A stretch of 48,256 nucleotides of DNA from Myxococcales bacterium (lineage in GTDB: Bacteria; Myxococcota_A; UBA9042), in NCBI GenBank assembly GCA_009692465.1, contig SHZD01000016.1, forward strand, positions 1 to 48,256, written 5' to 3'. The notes under the pieces were generated by a model, which searched no databases, had not been told where the DNA came from, and saw nothing but the letters and a program-made list of their open reading frames with translations. A program made the translations under genes and the position numbers. Positions 41,039 through 48,256 of the stretch are shown piece after piece. Each line of letters begins with the position of its first letter. Within the stretch, counting starts at the first letter, position 1.

Positions 41039-42064
41039 ATGCCTGATCGCCGGCCCATTGAGGTGGTGCAGCTCGGCGTCGCCCCTGAGCACGGCGGGTT
41101 GCGCCTGGACGCATTTTTGTGCAGCCAGATTGAAGGGATGAGTCGGGCGCGCGCCGCCAATCACCTGACGCAGGGCCATGTGCGCCTGCTGGCTGGTCCG
41201 GCCAACGCCAAGATCAAAGCCAGCTTGCACGTCCACAAGTCGATGGTGTTTGAGGTCTGCCTTCAGCCCCGGCCGCAACTGTCCGCGCTGCCCGAAGCCA
41301 TTGATCTAACAATTGTTTATGAAGACGAGCACCTGCTGGTCGTCGACAAGCCCGCCGGCTTGGTGGTGCATCCGGCCCTAGGCCACGAGTCGGGCACGCT
41401 GGTCAACGCGCTTTTGCACCACGAGCCGCAGATGGCCGGGCTGGGCGACCAGTATCGGCCGGGGTTGGTCCACCGCATCGATCGCTATACCTCGGGGCTG
41501 TTGGTGGTGGCCAAGACCGATGCGGCGTTGCGGCGGCTGGGCGCTGATTTTGCCAAACACCAACTGGAACGACGGTATGTCGCGATTGCGCTCGGCAACC
41601 TGCGCGACGACACGTTGACCGCGCGCGGTCTGCACGCCCGCCACCCGACCGACCGCAAAAAGTTTACCTGCCGGGCGGCTGACGGCAAACAGGCGGTGAC
41701 GCATTTGACGGTGCTGGCGCGGTCGCCGCTGACGACGCTGGTGGTCGCCACGCTGGAAACCGGGCGCACCCATCAGATTCGCGTTCATCTGGCCGAATTG
41801 GGTCACCCGATCGTGGGCGACGACACTTATGGCGGGCGGCGGCCGCACCCCAAGACCGAGCGCACCTTGCATGACGCCGGCGTGCTGGCGCAGGTGCCGC
41901 GGCAGGCGTTGCACGCCTATGCGCTGGGATTTACCCACCCGCACAGCGGCCAGCCCCTGCGCTTTGAACTGGGTTGGCCGACAGATCTCGTTGAAATTGC
42001 ACAAAGTCTGTTCGGCGATGCCGCCAAGCTGCCCAGCTTGGATCAAGCGGTATTTCGCGGCTGA
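41039..42064 (+). CDS. rluD: RluD-type 23S rRNA pseudouridine synthase
   Basis: 341 residues. The N-terminal S4 domain (about 20-80; GLRLDAFLCSQIEGMSRARA, VHKSMVFEV) and the catalytic domain with VVDKPAGLVVHPALGH, HRIDRYTSGLLVVAKT (catalytic Asp near 145), RTHQIRVHLAELGHPIVGDD and QALHAYALGFTHP are canonical. The motif is R-I-D-R-Y-T rather than the usual R-L-D-K-D-T, with Tyr in place of the second Asp. RluD modifies helix 69 of 23S rRNA in E. coli; which paralogue does so here is not certain. It begins 24 bp after the TPR protein gene and ends 16 bp before R1f. Confidence 0.9.
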   Translation: MPDRRPIEVVQLGVAPEHGGLRLDAFLCSQIEGMSRARAANHLTQGHVRLLAGPANAKIKASLHVHKSMVFEVCLQPRPQLSALPEAIDLTIVYEDEHLLVVDKPAGLVVHPALGHESGTLVNALLHHEPQMAGLGDQYRPGLVHRIDRYTSGLLVVAKTDAALRRLGADFAKHQLERRYVAIALGNLRDDTLTARGLHARHPTDRKKFTCRAADGKQAVTHLTVLARSPLTTLVVATLETGRTHQIRVHLAELGHPIVGDDTYGGRRPHPKTERTLHDAGVLAQVPRQALHAYALGFTHPHSGQPLRFELGWPTDLVEIAQSLFGDAAKLPSLDQAVFRG

Positions 42065-42080
42065 CAGCTCGCGACTGGTC

Positions 42081-42287
42081 CTAGGAGCGTGTCGGAGTAT
42101 TCCGACTCGCTTCTAGCGCCGTCGGGCTAGACGGCGGCAACTGTCCGAAACTGCACGGATTCACTCCGGGCAGTTCTCGGACAGTTGAGAATAGTTGACT
42201 GGCTAGGAGTCTGTCAGATCGTAATAGATTCATTGTGTATAACCTGCTAGACATTTCACAACCGATTGATTTCCGACAGGCTCCTAG
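42081..42287 (+). repeat. R1 interspersed repeat, copy f
   Basis: A 207-bp R1 copy between convergent rluD and the methyltransferase gene. CTAG at both ends. The left hairpin has one G-U-type change (TCGCTTCTAG). The right closing stem has CTAGGAGTCTGTCAG. The right CTAG forms the TAG stop of the minus-strand gene. Confidence 0.93.
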
Positions 42288-43075
42288 GGCTTGGGTTTGC
42301 GCACTGCAAATTGCTTGCTCACCCACGCCACGCAATCGGCCTCATCGATGTACTGCACGCGATTATCCTGCGCCATACACGCCTGATTGGTGGTGGCCAC
42401 ATCGACGATTTCGGCGCCAGCGGACTGCAAAATCTGCCTAATTTCAGCCTCAGGCACGACGTTCATTCGCATCGCGAAGCCGTTGCCGATGCCGATGCGC
42501 GCCAAGCGATTGCGGATCGAGACTTTATCGCGCAAGCGCCTGATAGGACTAAGCTTGCGCACATCCTGGGTGATGGCTTGAAACACCGCCAGCCCGCCGG
42601 GGCGCAATACCCGGACAAATTCGCGCACATAATCCATGGATTCTGGATAGGAAATGTGCTGAAGTACCAGACTCGAATACACAAAAGAGTAGTGGCCGGT
42701 GGCGAAAAGGCTCAGATCGCTGCGAGTGTTGTGCACGAACGCTAGCTTGTCGGCCAACGCGGCGTTGTTCGAGCGCGCCATCGCCACCATGGTCGCCGCC
42801 ACGTCGACTCCGGTGACATGGGCAAAATGGCCGCTCAGGGCACGCGACAGGCGGCCGACCCCGCAGCCGAAGTCCAGTGCGCACGCGCGGTCGGCGACTT
42901 CAATGTGACGCTGGCGCAGCAATTCAAAGACGGTGGCGATTTCGACCGTTCCCGTTTGGTAAAATTCGGCTTGGTCCCAGCTGCCGTCCTTCTTGTGGTC
43001 GCTGGTGCAAATGGCCCACAACGGGTTGGTTTTGGCTAACTTCTCCCAGTTTTTGCTGATGATTTCGAAGTCCAC
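42284..43075 (-). CDS. Class I SAM-dependent methyltransferase
   Basis: 263 residues. Motif I is CALDFGCGVGRLSRALSG (about 65-82), motif II VTGVDVAATMVAMAR, motif III region FVYSSLVLQHISYPESM and VLRPGGLAVFQAIT. It belongs to the Methyltransf_11/25 type. The N-terminus (MDFEIISKNWEKLAKTNPLWAI) matches methyltransferases found in glycan clusters. It is divergent to the flippase and shares a 151-bp upstream gap with it. It probably modifies a sugar or lipid. The TAG stop is the R1f end. Confidence 0.86.
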   Translation of the reverse strand: MDFEIISKNWEKLAKTNPLWAICTSDHKKDGSWDQAEFYQTGTVEIATVFELLRQRHIEVADRACALDFGCGVGRLSRALSGHFAHVTGVDVAATMVAMARSNNAALADKLAFVHNTRSDLSLFATGHYSFVYSSLVLQHISYPESMDYVREFVRVLRPGGLAVFQAITQDVRKLSPIRRLRDKVSIRNRLARIGIGNGFAMRMNVVPEAEIRQILQSAGAEIVDVATTNQACMAQDNRVQYIDEADCVAWVSKQFAVRKPKP

Positions 43076-43226
43076 TGCGTCGCTCCGGCGCCGGTTGGCC
43101 CAGACCTGCCAATTTACGCTGTGCCCTCAAAAAGTGCGATAGAGCGGGCGCAGTCCTGGTTTGCCACTGCATCCTGCACTGGCTACACTGGCTGCCCCGA
43201 TTCGCCCGCCGGATCTGCGACGCCAC

Positions 43227-44552
43227 GTGGCCAACTCGAAAATCGCCCGCAATCTCGGTTGGAAAACGCTGGGGACAGTCGTTGAAAAGCTGCTCAAGCT
43301 GGCGCTGATCCCGATTATCGCTCGCAGTTTGGGTCCGCGTGTCTACGGTCAGTTCAACTACGCGCTCGGCATCGCCGCTATGTTTGTGCAGTTGACCGAT
43401 CTGGGTCTGGGCATATTCTTAGCCCGCGAAATTGCCCGCCACGATGAGCCGCCGCGGCGGTTGATCGGTCAAGTGCTTACGCTCAAAGCGGTTCTGGCTG
43501 TGGGCTATCTCGGGCTCATCGGCCTGTTGGCGTGGTGGCATCTGGTCGATCCGCGCGCCGGCGAGGACGGCAAAGGGCTGCACCCCGGCGCTTTGGCCTT
43601 CACGGTGGCGATTTTGGGGCTGGCTAGCCTCGGGGTGTCGGCGGTCGAGTCGATTTGGCAAGTGTTTCGCGGCGTCCAGCGCTTGGAACTGGAGGCGGCC
43701 TCGTCGTCGTTTTTTGCGCTGGCGCAACTGGTCTTTGTGGTCGCGGCGCTGGCGGTGGCCAGCCTGCTGTGGCCCGACGGCAGCGACTTGTCGATGATTA
43801 TGGTGATGATTGCTGCCGGCATGGCGATGGCCGGTATGGCGGGCGCCACCCACGCCGCTTGGCTGATGCGGCAAGTGGTGTCGCCCCATTACGGCTGGTC
43901 GACCGAGGCGCTGGGGCGTTTTCGCCGCGAAGTGCTACCGTTGGGGGTGGCGATTGTCGCCAGTTTCATTTACTTCAAGCTCGATGTGGTGCTGTTGCGC
44001 CATTTTGTCGGCGACGAAGAAACCGGATGGTATTCTGCCGCTTATAAACCGATCGAGTACATGGGCATTATCCCGGCGACGCTGCTGGCCGCCACCTTTC
44101 CGGCGCTGTCGCAAACCGTGCTCAACGACCCGCAGCGAGCGTGGCGGTTGCATCGCAACTCGGCATTGGCGCTGGCTGCAGCGGGGGTCGTCGGCACATT
44201 AGTCTTAGTAACGATTCCTGAATTCATCATCGGCACCCTGGTGGGTCCTGAGTTTGGGCCGTCGGCGACCATGCTGCGTTGGCTGGCGCCGTCGGTGCTG
44301 CTGACCATGCTCAACTGCTTGGAAACACATATGTTAGTCGCGTTGGGCCGCGTCAAGTCGCAGATGGTCTTCACCTTGGTGCTGATCGGCATCAACTTGG
44401 GTACCAATTGGCTGCTGATCCCCAAGTGGGGCGGTGTCGGCGCGGCGATTTCAACGTGGGTGACCGAACTGGTGCTGTTCGCCTTCTGTGCGCCGCTGGT
44501 GTACCGCGAGCTCAAGTTGCGCCTGGCGCTGGCGCCGGTTGCTGCCGGGTGA
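43227..44552 (+). CDS. Polysaccharide flippase (Wzx-like, MATE/MOP superfamily)
   Basis: 441 residues from GTG 43227; TTG 43161 would add 22. The N-terminus is NSKIARNLGWKTLGTVVEKL, then about 12 membrane helices with LIPIIARSLGPRVYGQFNYA and LTDLGLGIFLAREIARHDEP, as in polysaccharide export flippases. Later AYKPIEYMGIIPATLLAATFPALSQ is also typical. It moves lipid-linked oligosaccharides across the inner membrane. Its stop overlaps the polymerase start (GTGA), so the two are translationally coupled. Confidence 0.9.
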   Translation: MANSKIARNLGWKTLGTVVEKLLKLALIPIIARSLGPRVYGQFNYALGIAAMFVQLTDLGLGIFLAREIARHDEPPRRLIGQVLTLKAVLAVGYLGLIGLLAWWHLVDPRAGEDGKGLHPGALAFTVAILGLASLGVSAVESIWQVFRGVQRLELEAASSSFFALAQLVFVVAALAVASLLWPDGSDLSMIMVMIAAGMAMAGMAGATHAAWLMRQVVSPHYGWSTEALGRFRREVLPLGVAIVASFIYFKLDVVLLRHFVGDEETGWYSAAYKPIEYMGIIPATLLAATFPALSQTVLNDPQRAWRLHRNSALALAAAGVVGTLVLVTIPEFIIGTLVGPEFGPSATMLRWLAPSVLLTMLNCLETHMLVALGRVKSQMVFTLVLIGINLGTNWLLIPKWGGVGAAISTWVTELVLFAFCAPLVYRELKLRLALAPVAAG

Positions 44553-46276
44553 CCGCCGCAGCCTTTGCCTTTGCGGTGCTGCTCGCCCTGGCGCCGTGGG
44601 AATTCGCCGACGGTGTGCGAGTCGGTGGCCTGACCATCACCTTGCCCGAGATGATGGCGGCGATGGCGTTGCTGGCCAGCGGTGTGGCCCTGTGGCGCGA
44701 TCGCCGCCAGCCTGATTTTGGCCAGCATCTGCGCCAGTGCCGCGGGCCGCTGATGGCGTTTGGCCTGTGGGCGCTGGTTCATCTGCTCAGCGTAGCGTGG
44801 GCACCGACCGATCACCTGCTGGTGCTCAAGTACAGTCTGCGGGTGGCGGGGGCGATGGCGCTGGCGACCTGCGCGCTGGTGCTCGGTCGCCACCCGCCTT
44901 TTCGGCGCACGGTCTTGGTCGGCTTGATCATCGGCCTGCTGATGATGGTGGTGCTCGGAGTACTGGAGCGCCGCCTGGGCCGCGATTTGGAACTGTTTTT
45001 GACTCTGTTTCGCGCCGAGCCTACTTGGATGCTCGGAGAACAACGGCTCGCGCTGACGTTTTCGCACGCTAACGGCGCTGCCGGTTACTTTGAGCTGGCG
45101 GTGCCGCCGGTCTTGGTGGTCTTGGCCATGGCTAAAACCCATTGGCTGCGGGCTGGGTTGATCGTGGTCGCCCTCGTCTGCGCGATCCTGCTGAGCCTGA
45201 CCTATTCGCGAGCTGGCTTTGGCTCCGCGATCGTCGGTGCCGCCCTGTTGTGGGTGGCGGCGGCTGGGTTTGCGGGCGCGGCACGGCGCTGGCTGCGCAG
45301 AGCGGCGCTCGGGTACGCGCTGGTGGTGGTCGGCGCCTACGTGGCCAATCCAGAAATGCGCGCCCGCATCGGCGTCGACGAACACAGCTACGCCGCCACC
45401 TATACCTTTGAGCGCGCCTGCGTCGGCCATGTCGGCGAAACGGTGCTGGTGCCTGTGCACATCCGCAATCGGGGCCGGTGGGCATTGTCGGACCGGGCGG
45501 CGCCGGGCTCGGTGATGCATACGCTGCTGACCCCGATGGGCAAGCGGGTGGTGCCGTACTGGGACCACCACCCGTTGGCCCCCATGCCGCCCCACACCGA
45601 GCGCACCGAACTGCTGCGGGTGGTCTTGCCGCAGCGGGCCGGCGAATATGCGCTAGCTGTCGATGTCATGCGCGAGCAGGTGCTGCGCATCAGTCAACTG
45701 GGCAATCCGGTGGCGTGGCTGGGCTGCATGGTTCATCCGGCTGGCGTCGACCTGCAGGCGGCCAAGCTGATGGGGGCGCAGTTGCGGCCGCCGCTCGACA
45801 CATCAGCGGTGGCTAGCGGTTTGCGGTTTGCGCTGGAGCGCCGCCACTACTGGCGGGCAGCGCTGCTGCTGTGGGAGCGCCATCCGTGGTTGGGGATCGG
45901 CGCCGATCGCTTTCGCTTGGCCCACCGCGAGTATTTGCCCTTCTTGGCCTACGACGACCGGGCGCGGGCCCATTCGGTGCCAGCGGAAACGGCGGTCGAT
46001 CTGGGTCTACTGGGCCTGAGTGTGCTGGCGTTGTTGGTGTGGCAGGTCGGTCGGCGGCTGTGGTCGGTGGCGCGGTATGGCAGCGGCGATTGGGCGACAG
46101 TGGCGGTGCTGGGCAGCTTGGGCGGGTTGGCAGTGCACAGTCAAGTGGATTTCTTTTTGTGTTACACGCAGTTATCCATGATAATCTGGCCGCTAGTCGG
46201 CATTGCCTGTGGTGCGGTCCCTGTGGGTCGTCCACCGGGTCTTAGGAACTGTGACAATTTAAGTCGATCGATTTGA
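44549..46276 (+). CDS. O-antigen polymerase/ligase with periplasmic beta-sandwich insert
   Basis: 575 residues from GTG 44549. About ten membrane helices. The Wzy/WaaL motifs are LTYSRAGFGSAIVGAALL (about 213-230) and a late loop with RHPWLGIGADRFRLAHREYL and AHSVPAETAVDLGLLGL. Between them lies an inserted segment (about 265-400): TVLVPVHIRNRGRWALSDRA, YWDHHPLAPMPPHTERTELL and AGEYALAVDVMREQVLRIS. Its strands and pattern recall the small beta-sandwich domains attached to some glycosyltransferases. The last eleven residues are read from the start of R2d, so the C-terminus is repeat-made. The GTGA overlap with the flippase stop shows coupling. Confidence 0.86.
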   Translation: MTAAAFAFAVLLALAPWEFADGVRVGGLTITLPEMMAAMALLASGVALWRDRRQPDFGQHLRQCRGPLMAFGLWALVHLLSVAWAPTDHLLVLKYSLRVAGAMALATCALVLGRHPPFRRTVLVGLIIGLLMMVVLGVLERRLGRDLELFLTLFRAEPTWMLGEQRLALTFSHANGAAGYFELAVPPVLVVLAMAKTHWLRAGLIVVALVCAILLSLTYSRAGFGSAIVGAALLWVAAAGFAGAARRWLRRAALGYALVVVGAYVANPEMRARIGVDEHSYAATYTFERACVGHVGETVLVPVHIRNRGRWALSDRAAPGSVMHTLLTPMGKRVVPYWDHHPLAPMPPHTERTELLRVVLPQRAGEYALAVDVMREQVLRISQLGNPVAWLGCMVHPAGVDLQAAKLMGAQLRPPLDTSAVASGLRFALERRHYWRAALLLWERHPWLGIGADRFRLAHREYLPFLAYDDRARAHSVPAETAVDLGLLGLSVLALLVWQVGRRLWSVARYGSGDWATVAVLGSLGGLAVHSQVDFFLCYTQLSMIIWPLVGIACGAVPVGRPPGLRNCDNLSRSI

Positions 46277-46382
46277 TTCTTGCCGGAGCGGCGAGTCGAC
46301 TTGCAAAGTCGCGAGCTTGCGACCCACCTAGCAAGCAAATGGAACCCTGTGACAGAACAACTTGTTCTGTCACAGTTCCTTA
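46243..46382 (+). repeat. R2 interspersed repeat, copy d
   Basis: Left TTA-GGAACTGTGAC, right GTCACAGTTCC-TTA, so TTA is duplicated in direct orientation. The right dyad is TGTGACAGAACAA-C-TTGTTCTGTCACA, a perfect 13-bp stem. Compared with R2a/c, the 5-prime end, the dyad and the 3-prime end all carry matching changes. The right TTA is the TAA stop of the minus-strand gene. Confidence 0.92.
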
Positions 46383-47312
46383 GCGCCGCCACTCCAGCCC
46401 CAAAGTCACCATCGGCCCTTCCAAGTCTCGACCCGGGGATTCCGCTTCGATCCCGCCCAGCCCAAAAGTAAGAATCGTCGAGTCGCGGTCGCCATTGCCG
46501 CGCAGGAACAACCGGTCGCCGATTTCAAAATGGGCGTAATCCTGCCGCGCGGTCCACACAATTCGCGCGTCGACCGTGCGCCACACTGGAATCTGCACGC
46601 GGCCGTCCGTTTGAATAAACGGCTGACCGTCGTCGCTTGGGCCGCCGGCAAAGCGCAACTGCAAGTGGCCGCCATCTTGGGCGCCCAGGCGCAGGTCCAC
46701 CGAACCGGCCCACAACCAAGCAGAAGCGGTGCCGCACTGAAAAGATCCAGAAGTGATTGAAAAATTACAGAAATTATCGATGAGCTTGGCCAGTCCGCCG
46801 CCCAGCCCAAAGCCGTACGTATCGTCGTCGTACACCAGCGAAACGTCCAGTAGAGTGGGGCCGACACCGTCGCTTGCCAAAAACGTCACAGGATTGCCGC
46901 GCACGGCGATCCCCAGCCCGCGGCCGCCAATGCCGAATTCAAAGCCAGCGCCGATGCCGACACCGCGAATTGGCGCGACCGGCCGCAGGTAGCCTGAAAA
47001 CCACGTTTCATAATCGCTGCGCGGTGGGGCAAAGCGGTAGCGCTCGGCGGCAGCGCCGGTCCGCTCAACGATATCGCCGGGTTCGGCAGTGGCGCCGCGC
47101 GGCAACTCCACCCAGGCCACCTTGCCGTCACTGCTGAGGCGCGCGACCCAGCCGACCACTGGGCTGCGCAGCGGCAAGTCAGTCGCCGGTCCTTTGCTAT
47201 CGACTGTTTGGGGGCGAATGAGCGCTGAATGGCCGATCGCCACGTCGTGGGCTACCTGCAGTTCGACTTCAGCCTCGCCGTGCTTGCCGGCGGTCACCCA
47301 GCCCATGGCCAT
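46380..47312 (-). CDS. C-terminal part of an interrupted outer-membrane-type protein
   Basis: 310 residues after the internal TGA. A first domain (about 1-90; EVELQVAHDVAIGHSALIRP, SPVVGWVARLSSDGKVAWVELP, GDIVERTG) has a small-barrel pattern. A beta-strand-rich domain follows (FGFGIGGRGLGI-like Gly-rich strands, SAWLWAGSVDLRLGAQDGG, STILTFGLGGIEAES) and ends VTLGLEWRR. It has no signal peptide of its own. It is in the same frame as the 47328-47732 piece and separated from it by one stop and five codons. ATG 47312 could be used for reinitiation, but the ribosome site is weak. The TAA stop is the right flank of R2d. Confidence 0.65.
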   Translation of the reverse strand: MAMGWVTAGKHGEAEVELQVAHDVAIGHSALIRPQTVDSKGPATDLPLRSPVVGWVARLSSDGKVAWVELPRGATAEPGDIVERTGAAAERYRFAPPRSDYETWFSGYLRPVAPIRGVGIGAGFEFGIGGRGLGIAVRGNPVTFLASDGVGPTLLDVSLVYDDDTYGFGLGGGLAKLIDNFCNFSITSGSFQCGTASAWLWAGSVDLRLGAQDGGHLQLRFAGGPSDDGQPFIQTDGRVQIPVWRTVDARIVWTARQDYAHFEIGDRLFLRGNGDRDSTILTFGLGGIEAESPGRDLEGPMVTLGLEWRR

Positions 47313-47327
47313 CGGTTTGCTGCCTGC

Positions 47328-47732
47328 TCACCCCGATTCTGCTGCTGTGCCTGTGCTGTCACCGGCCAACGCGGGCGCGCGGTAGTCGGCAACCTGGCCG
47401 TTGCTGTCCACTTGCAACAAGCGCGGCTGCGGCGCCAACACCACCGCGACCAAAATGCCGGCCTGCAGCCGCAGGTCGACAATTGTGCCGCCCATATGGC
47501 GCTCGTCGGTCAGGCGCTCGCTGCCGTCTGCTTGTACCAGCCACGTTTGCAATAGGCCCGAACTGAGCGCCTTAAAGCGCAAATCGCCAAACTGCCAGCT
47601 GCGCACCACTGCGGCGGCGGCGCTCGGCGGCGGTTGTTGGGCCTGCGCCTGCACTGCGGCGCTCCACACCAGCACGCTAATGCCCAGTGTAACCACTTGC
47701 TGTAGGGCCGCGAGCCACCTGTTGCTGATCAA
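47328..47732 (-). pseudogene. N-terminal part of the interrupted outer-membrane-type protein
   Basis: 134 residues from TTG 47732 (GGAGGA six bases upstream); ATG 47759 is an alternative. Signal peptide: MISNRWLAALQQVVTLGISV, then LVWSAAVQAQA. Then QFGDLRFKALSSGLLQTWLV, RHMGGTIVDLRLQAGILVAV and LLQVDSNGQVADYRAPA, ending at TGA. The next codons continue in frame into the 310-residue piece. A complete gene would be about 450 residues, secreted and partly outer-membrane. Either a nonsense mutation, a sequencing error, or two coupled genes; the first seems most likely. Confidence 0.6.
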
Positions 47733-48050
47733 CAACCATCCTCCACTGGGGGCGAGCATCAACGTGAGTCCAATTCGGCCAAGGTCGAGAGCATACTCCT
47801 TGGGACCAGGTGGCTGCCAGTAGCCCAACTGCCGCGATCCCCCGCTTTGGGCGCATCTGTGCGTCGCGGCGTCGCCTTTGTCCTTGCTCCTTGTCGAGCG
47901 ACAGCGAGCGACAGCGAGCGACAGGGCACTGGCATCCCAAATCGGGGGCCGCGGAGAATTTCGATGAGCAATCCTGGACTGCGCCTAAACGTAGCGCGGT
48001 GCTGATGCACAATGGCCGCGGTCGCCAAACCGCATTGGTAGTGTTGGCAC
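47733..48050. other. Intergenic, with short GCGACA/GAGCGACA repeats
   Basis: Nothing gene-like was supported. 47896-47925 has a run of GAGCGACAGC units (about three). The stretch precedes R1g. Confidence 0.5.
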
Positions 48051-48256
48051 CTAGGAGCGTGTCGGAGTATTCCGACTCGCTCCTAGCGCCGTCTGCCTAG
48101 ACGGCGACAACTGTCCGAAACTGCACGGATTCACTCCGGGCAGTTCTTGGACAGTTGAGAATATCTGTGAAGCTAGGAGACTGTCGGATCGCAATAGATT
48201 CATTGTGTATAACCGCAAAGATATTTCATAACCGATTGATTTCCGACAGGCTCCTA
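48051..48256 (+). repeat. R1 interspersed repeat, copy g, at the contig end
   Basis: A 206-bp R1 copy cut at CTCCTA by the end of the window. The left hairpin is perfect. The middle loop is of the common subtype. That the contig ends within a seven-copy repeat is consistent with an assembly break there. Confidence 0.93.

Noticed and set aside
47328..47330. Selenocysteine or programmed readthrough at the internal TGA
   Set aside because: No SECIS-like hairpin after TGA and no selenoprotein-type context was seen; a nonsense mutation is simpler.

Overview
The window looks like one contig of a GC-rich Gram-negative bacterium. Lipoproteins, outer-membrane beta-barrels, O-antigen genes and periplasmic proteins show the Gram-negative envelope. 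A Myxococcus-like LexA DNA-binding helix, a DUF1844 protein, a sigma-32 factor and bacterial enhancer-binding proteins (one with an FHA domain) point to the myxobacterial/bradymonad (old Deltaproteobacteria) region of the tree; that placement is inference. GTG and TTG starts are common. Both contig ends lie in repeats, which fits an assembly broken at repeats.

Layout. 1-383: a 27-bp tandem array. 384-7441 (mostly +): EcsC-like protein, lexA behind an SOS box, an RluA-type pseudouridine synthase (-), a hypothetical protein, PIN-PhoH ATPase and a secreted protein. 7798-9793 (-): methyltransferase, HIT protein and a 42-residue basic protein. 10166-21216 (all -): a periplasmic-binding/pentameric channel fusion, a 1027-residue lipoprotein hydrolase, an outer-membrane barrel, and a tight three-gene operon of VTC-type polyphosphate polymerase, DUF4956 membrane protein and a HlyD adaptor fused to a beta-propeller. 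22037-28423 (+): rsmB, dprA, topA. 28517-30123: divergent rpoH-like sigma factor and DUF1844 gene. 30536-35630 (+): NtrC-type regulator, then a translationally coupled AAA+ ATPase-gpsA-rimM run. 36194-38176 (-): FHA-sigma54 regulator and a small unknown gene. 38393-46276: surface-polysaccharide region (O-antigen ligase/TPR protein, rluD, methyltransferase, flippase, polymerase). 46380-47732 (-): an outer-membrane gene split by an in-frame stop.

The most striking feature is three interspersed repeat families: R1 (about 207-219 bp, 7 copies), R2 (about 140 bp, 4 copies) and R3 (about 127 bp, 4 copies). They are rich in hairpins and sit at gene ends. In many cases the stop codon of the neighbouring gene is the TAG or TAA at the repeat junction, and in R2 the flanking TAA or TTA is duplicated like a target-site duplication. 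This suggests MITE-like elements that land in stop codons and rebuild them. Short tandem arrays (12-21 bp units, in frame) expand linkers in LexA, DprA and the HlyD fusion. No tRNA, rRNA, CRISPR array or intact transposase gene was seen.
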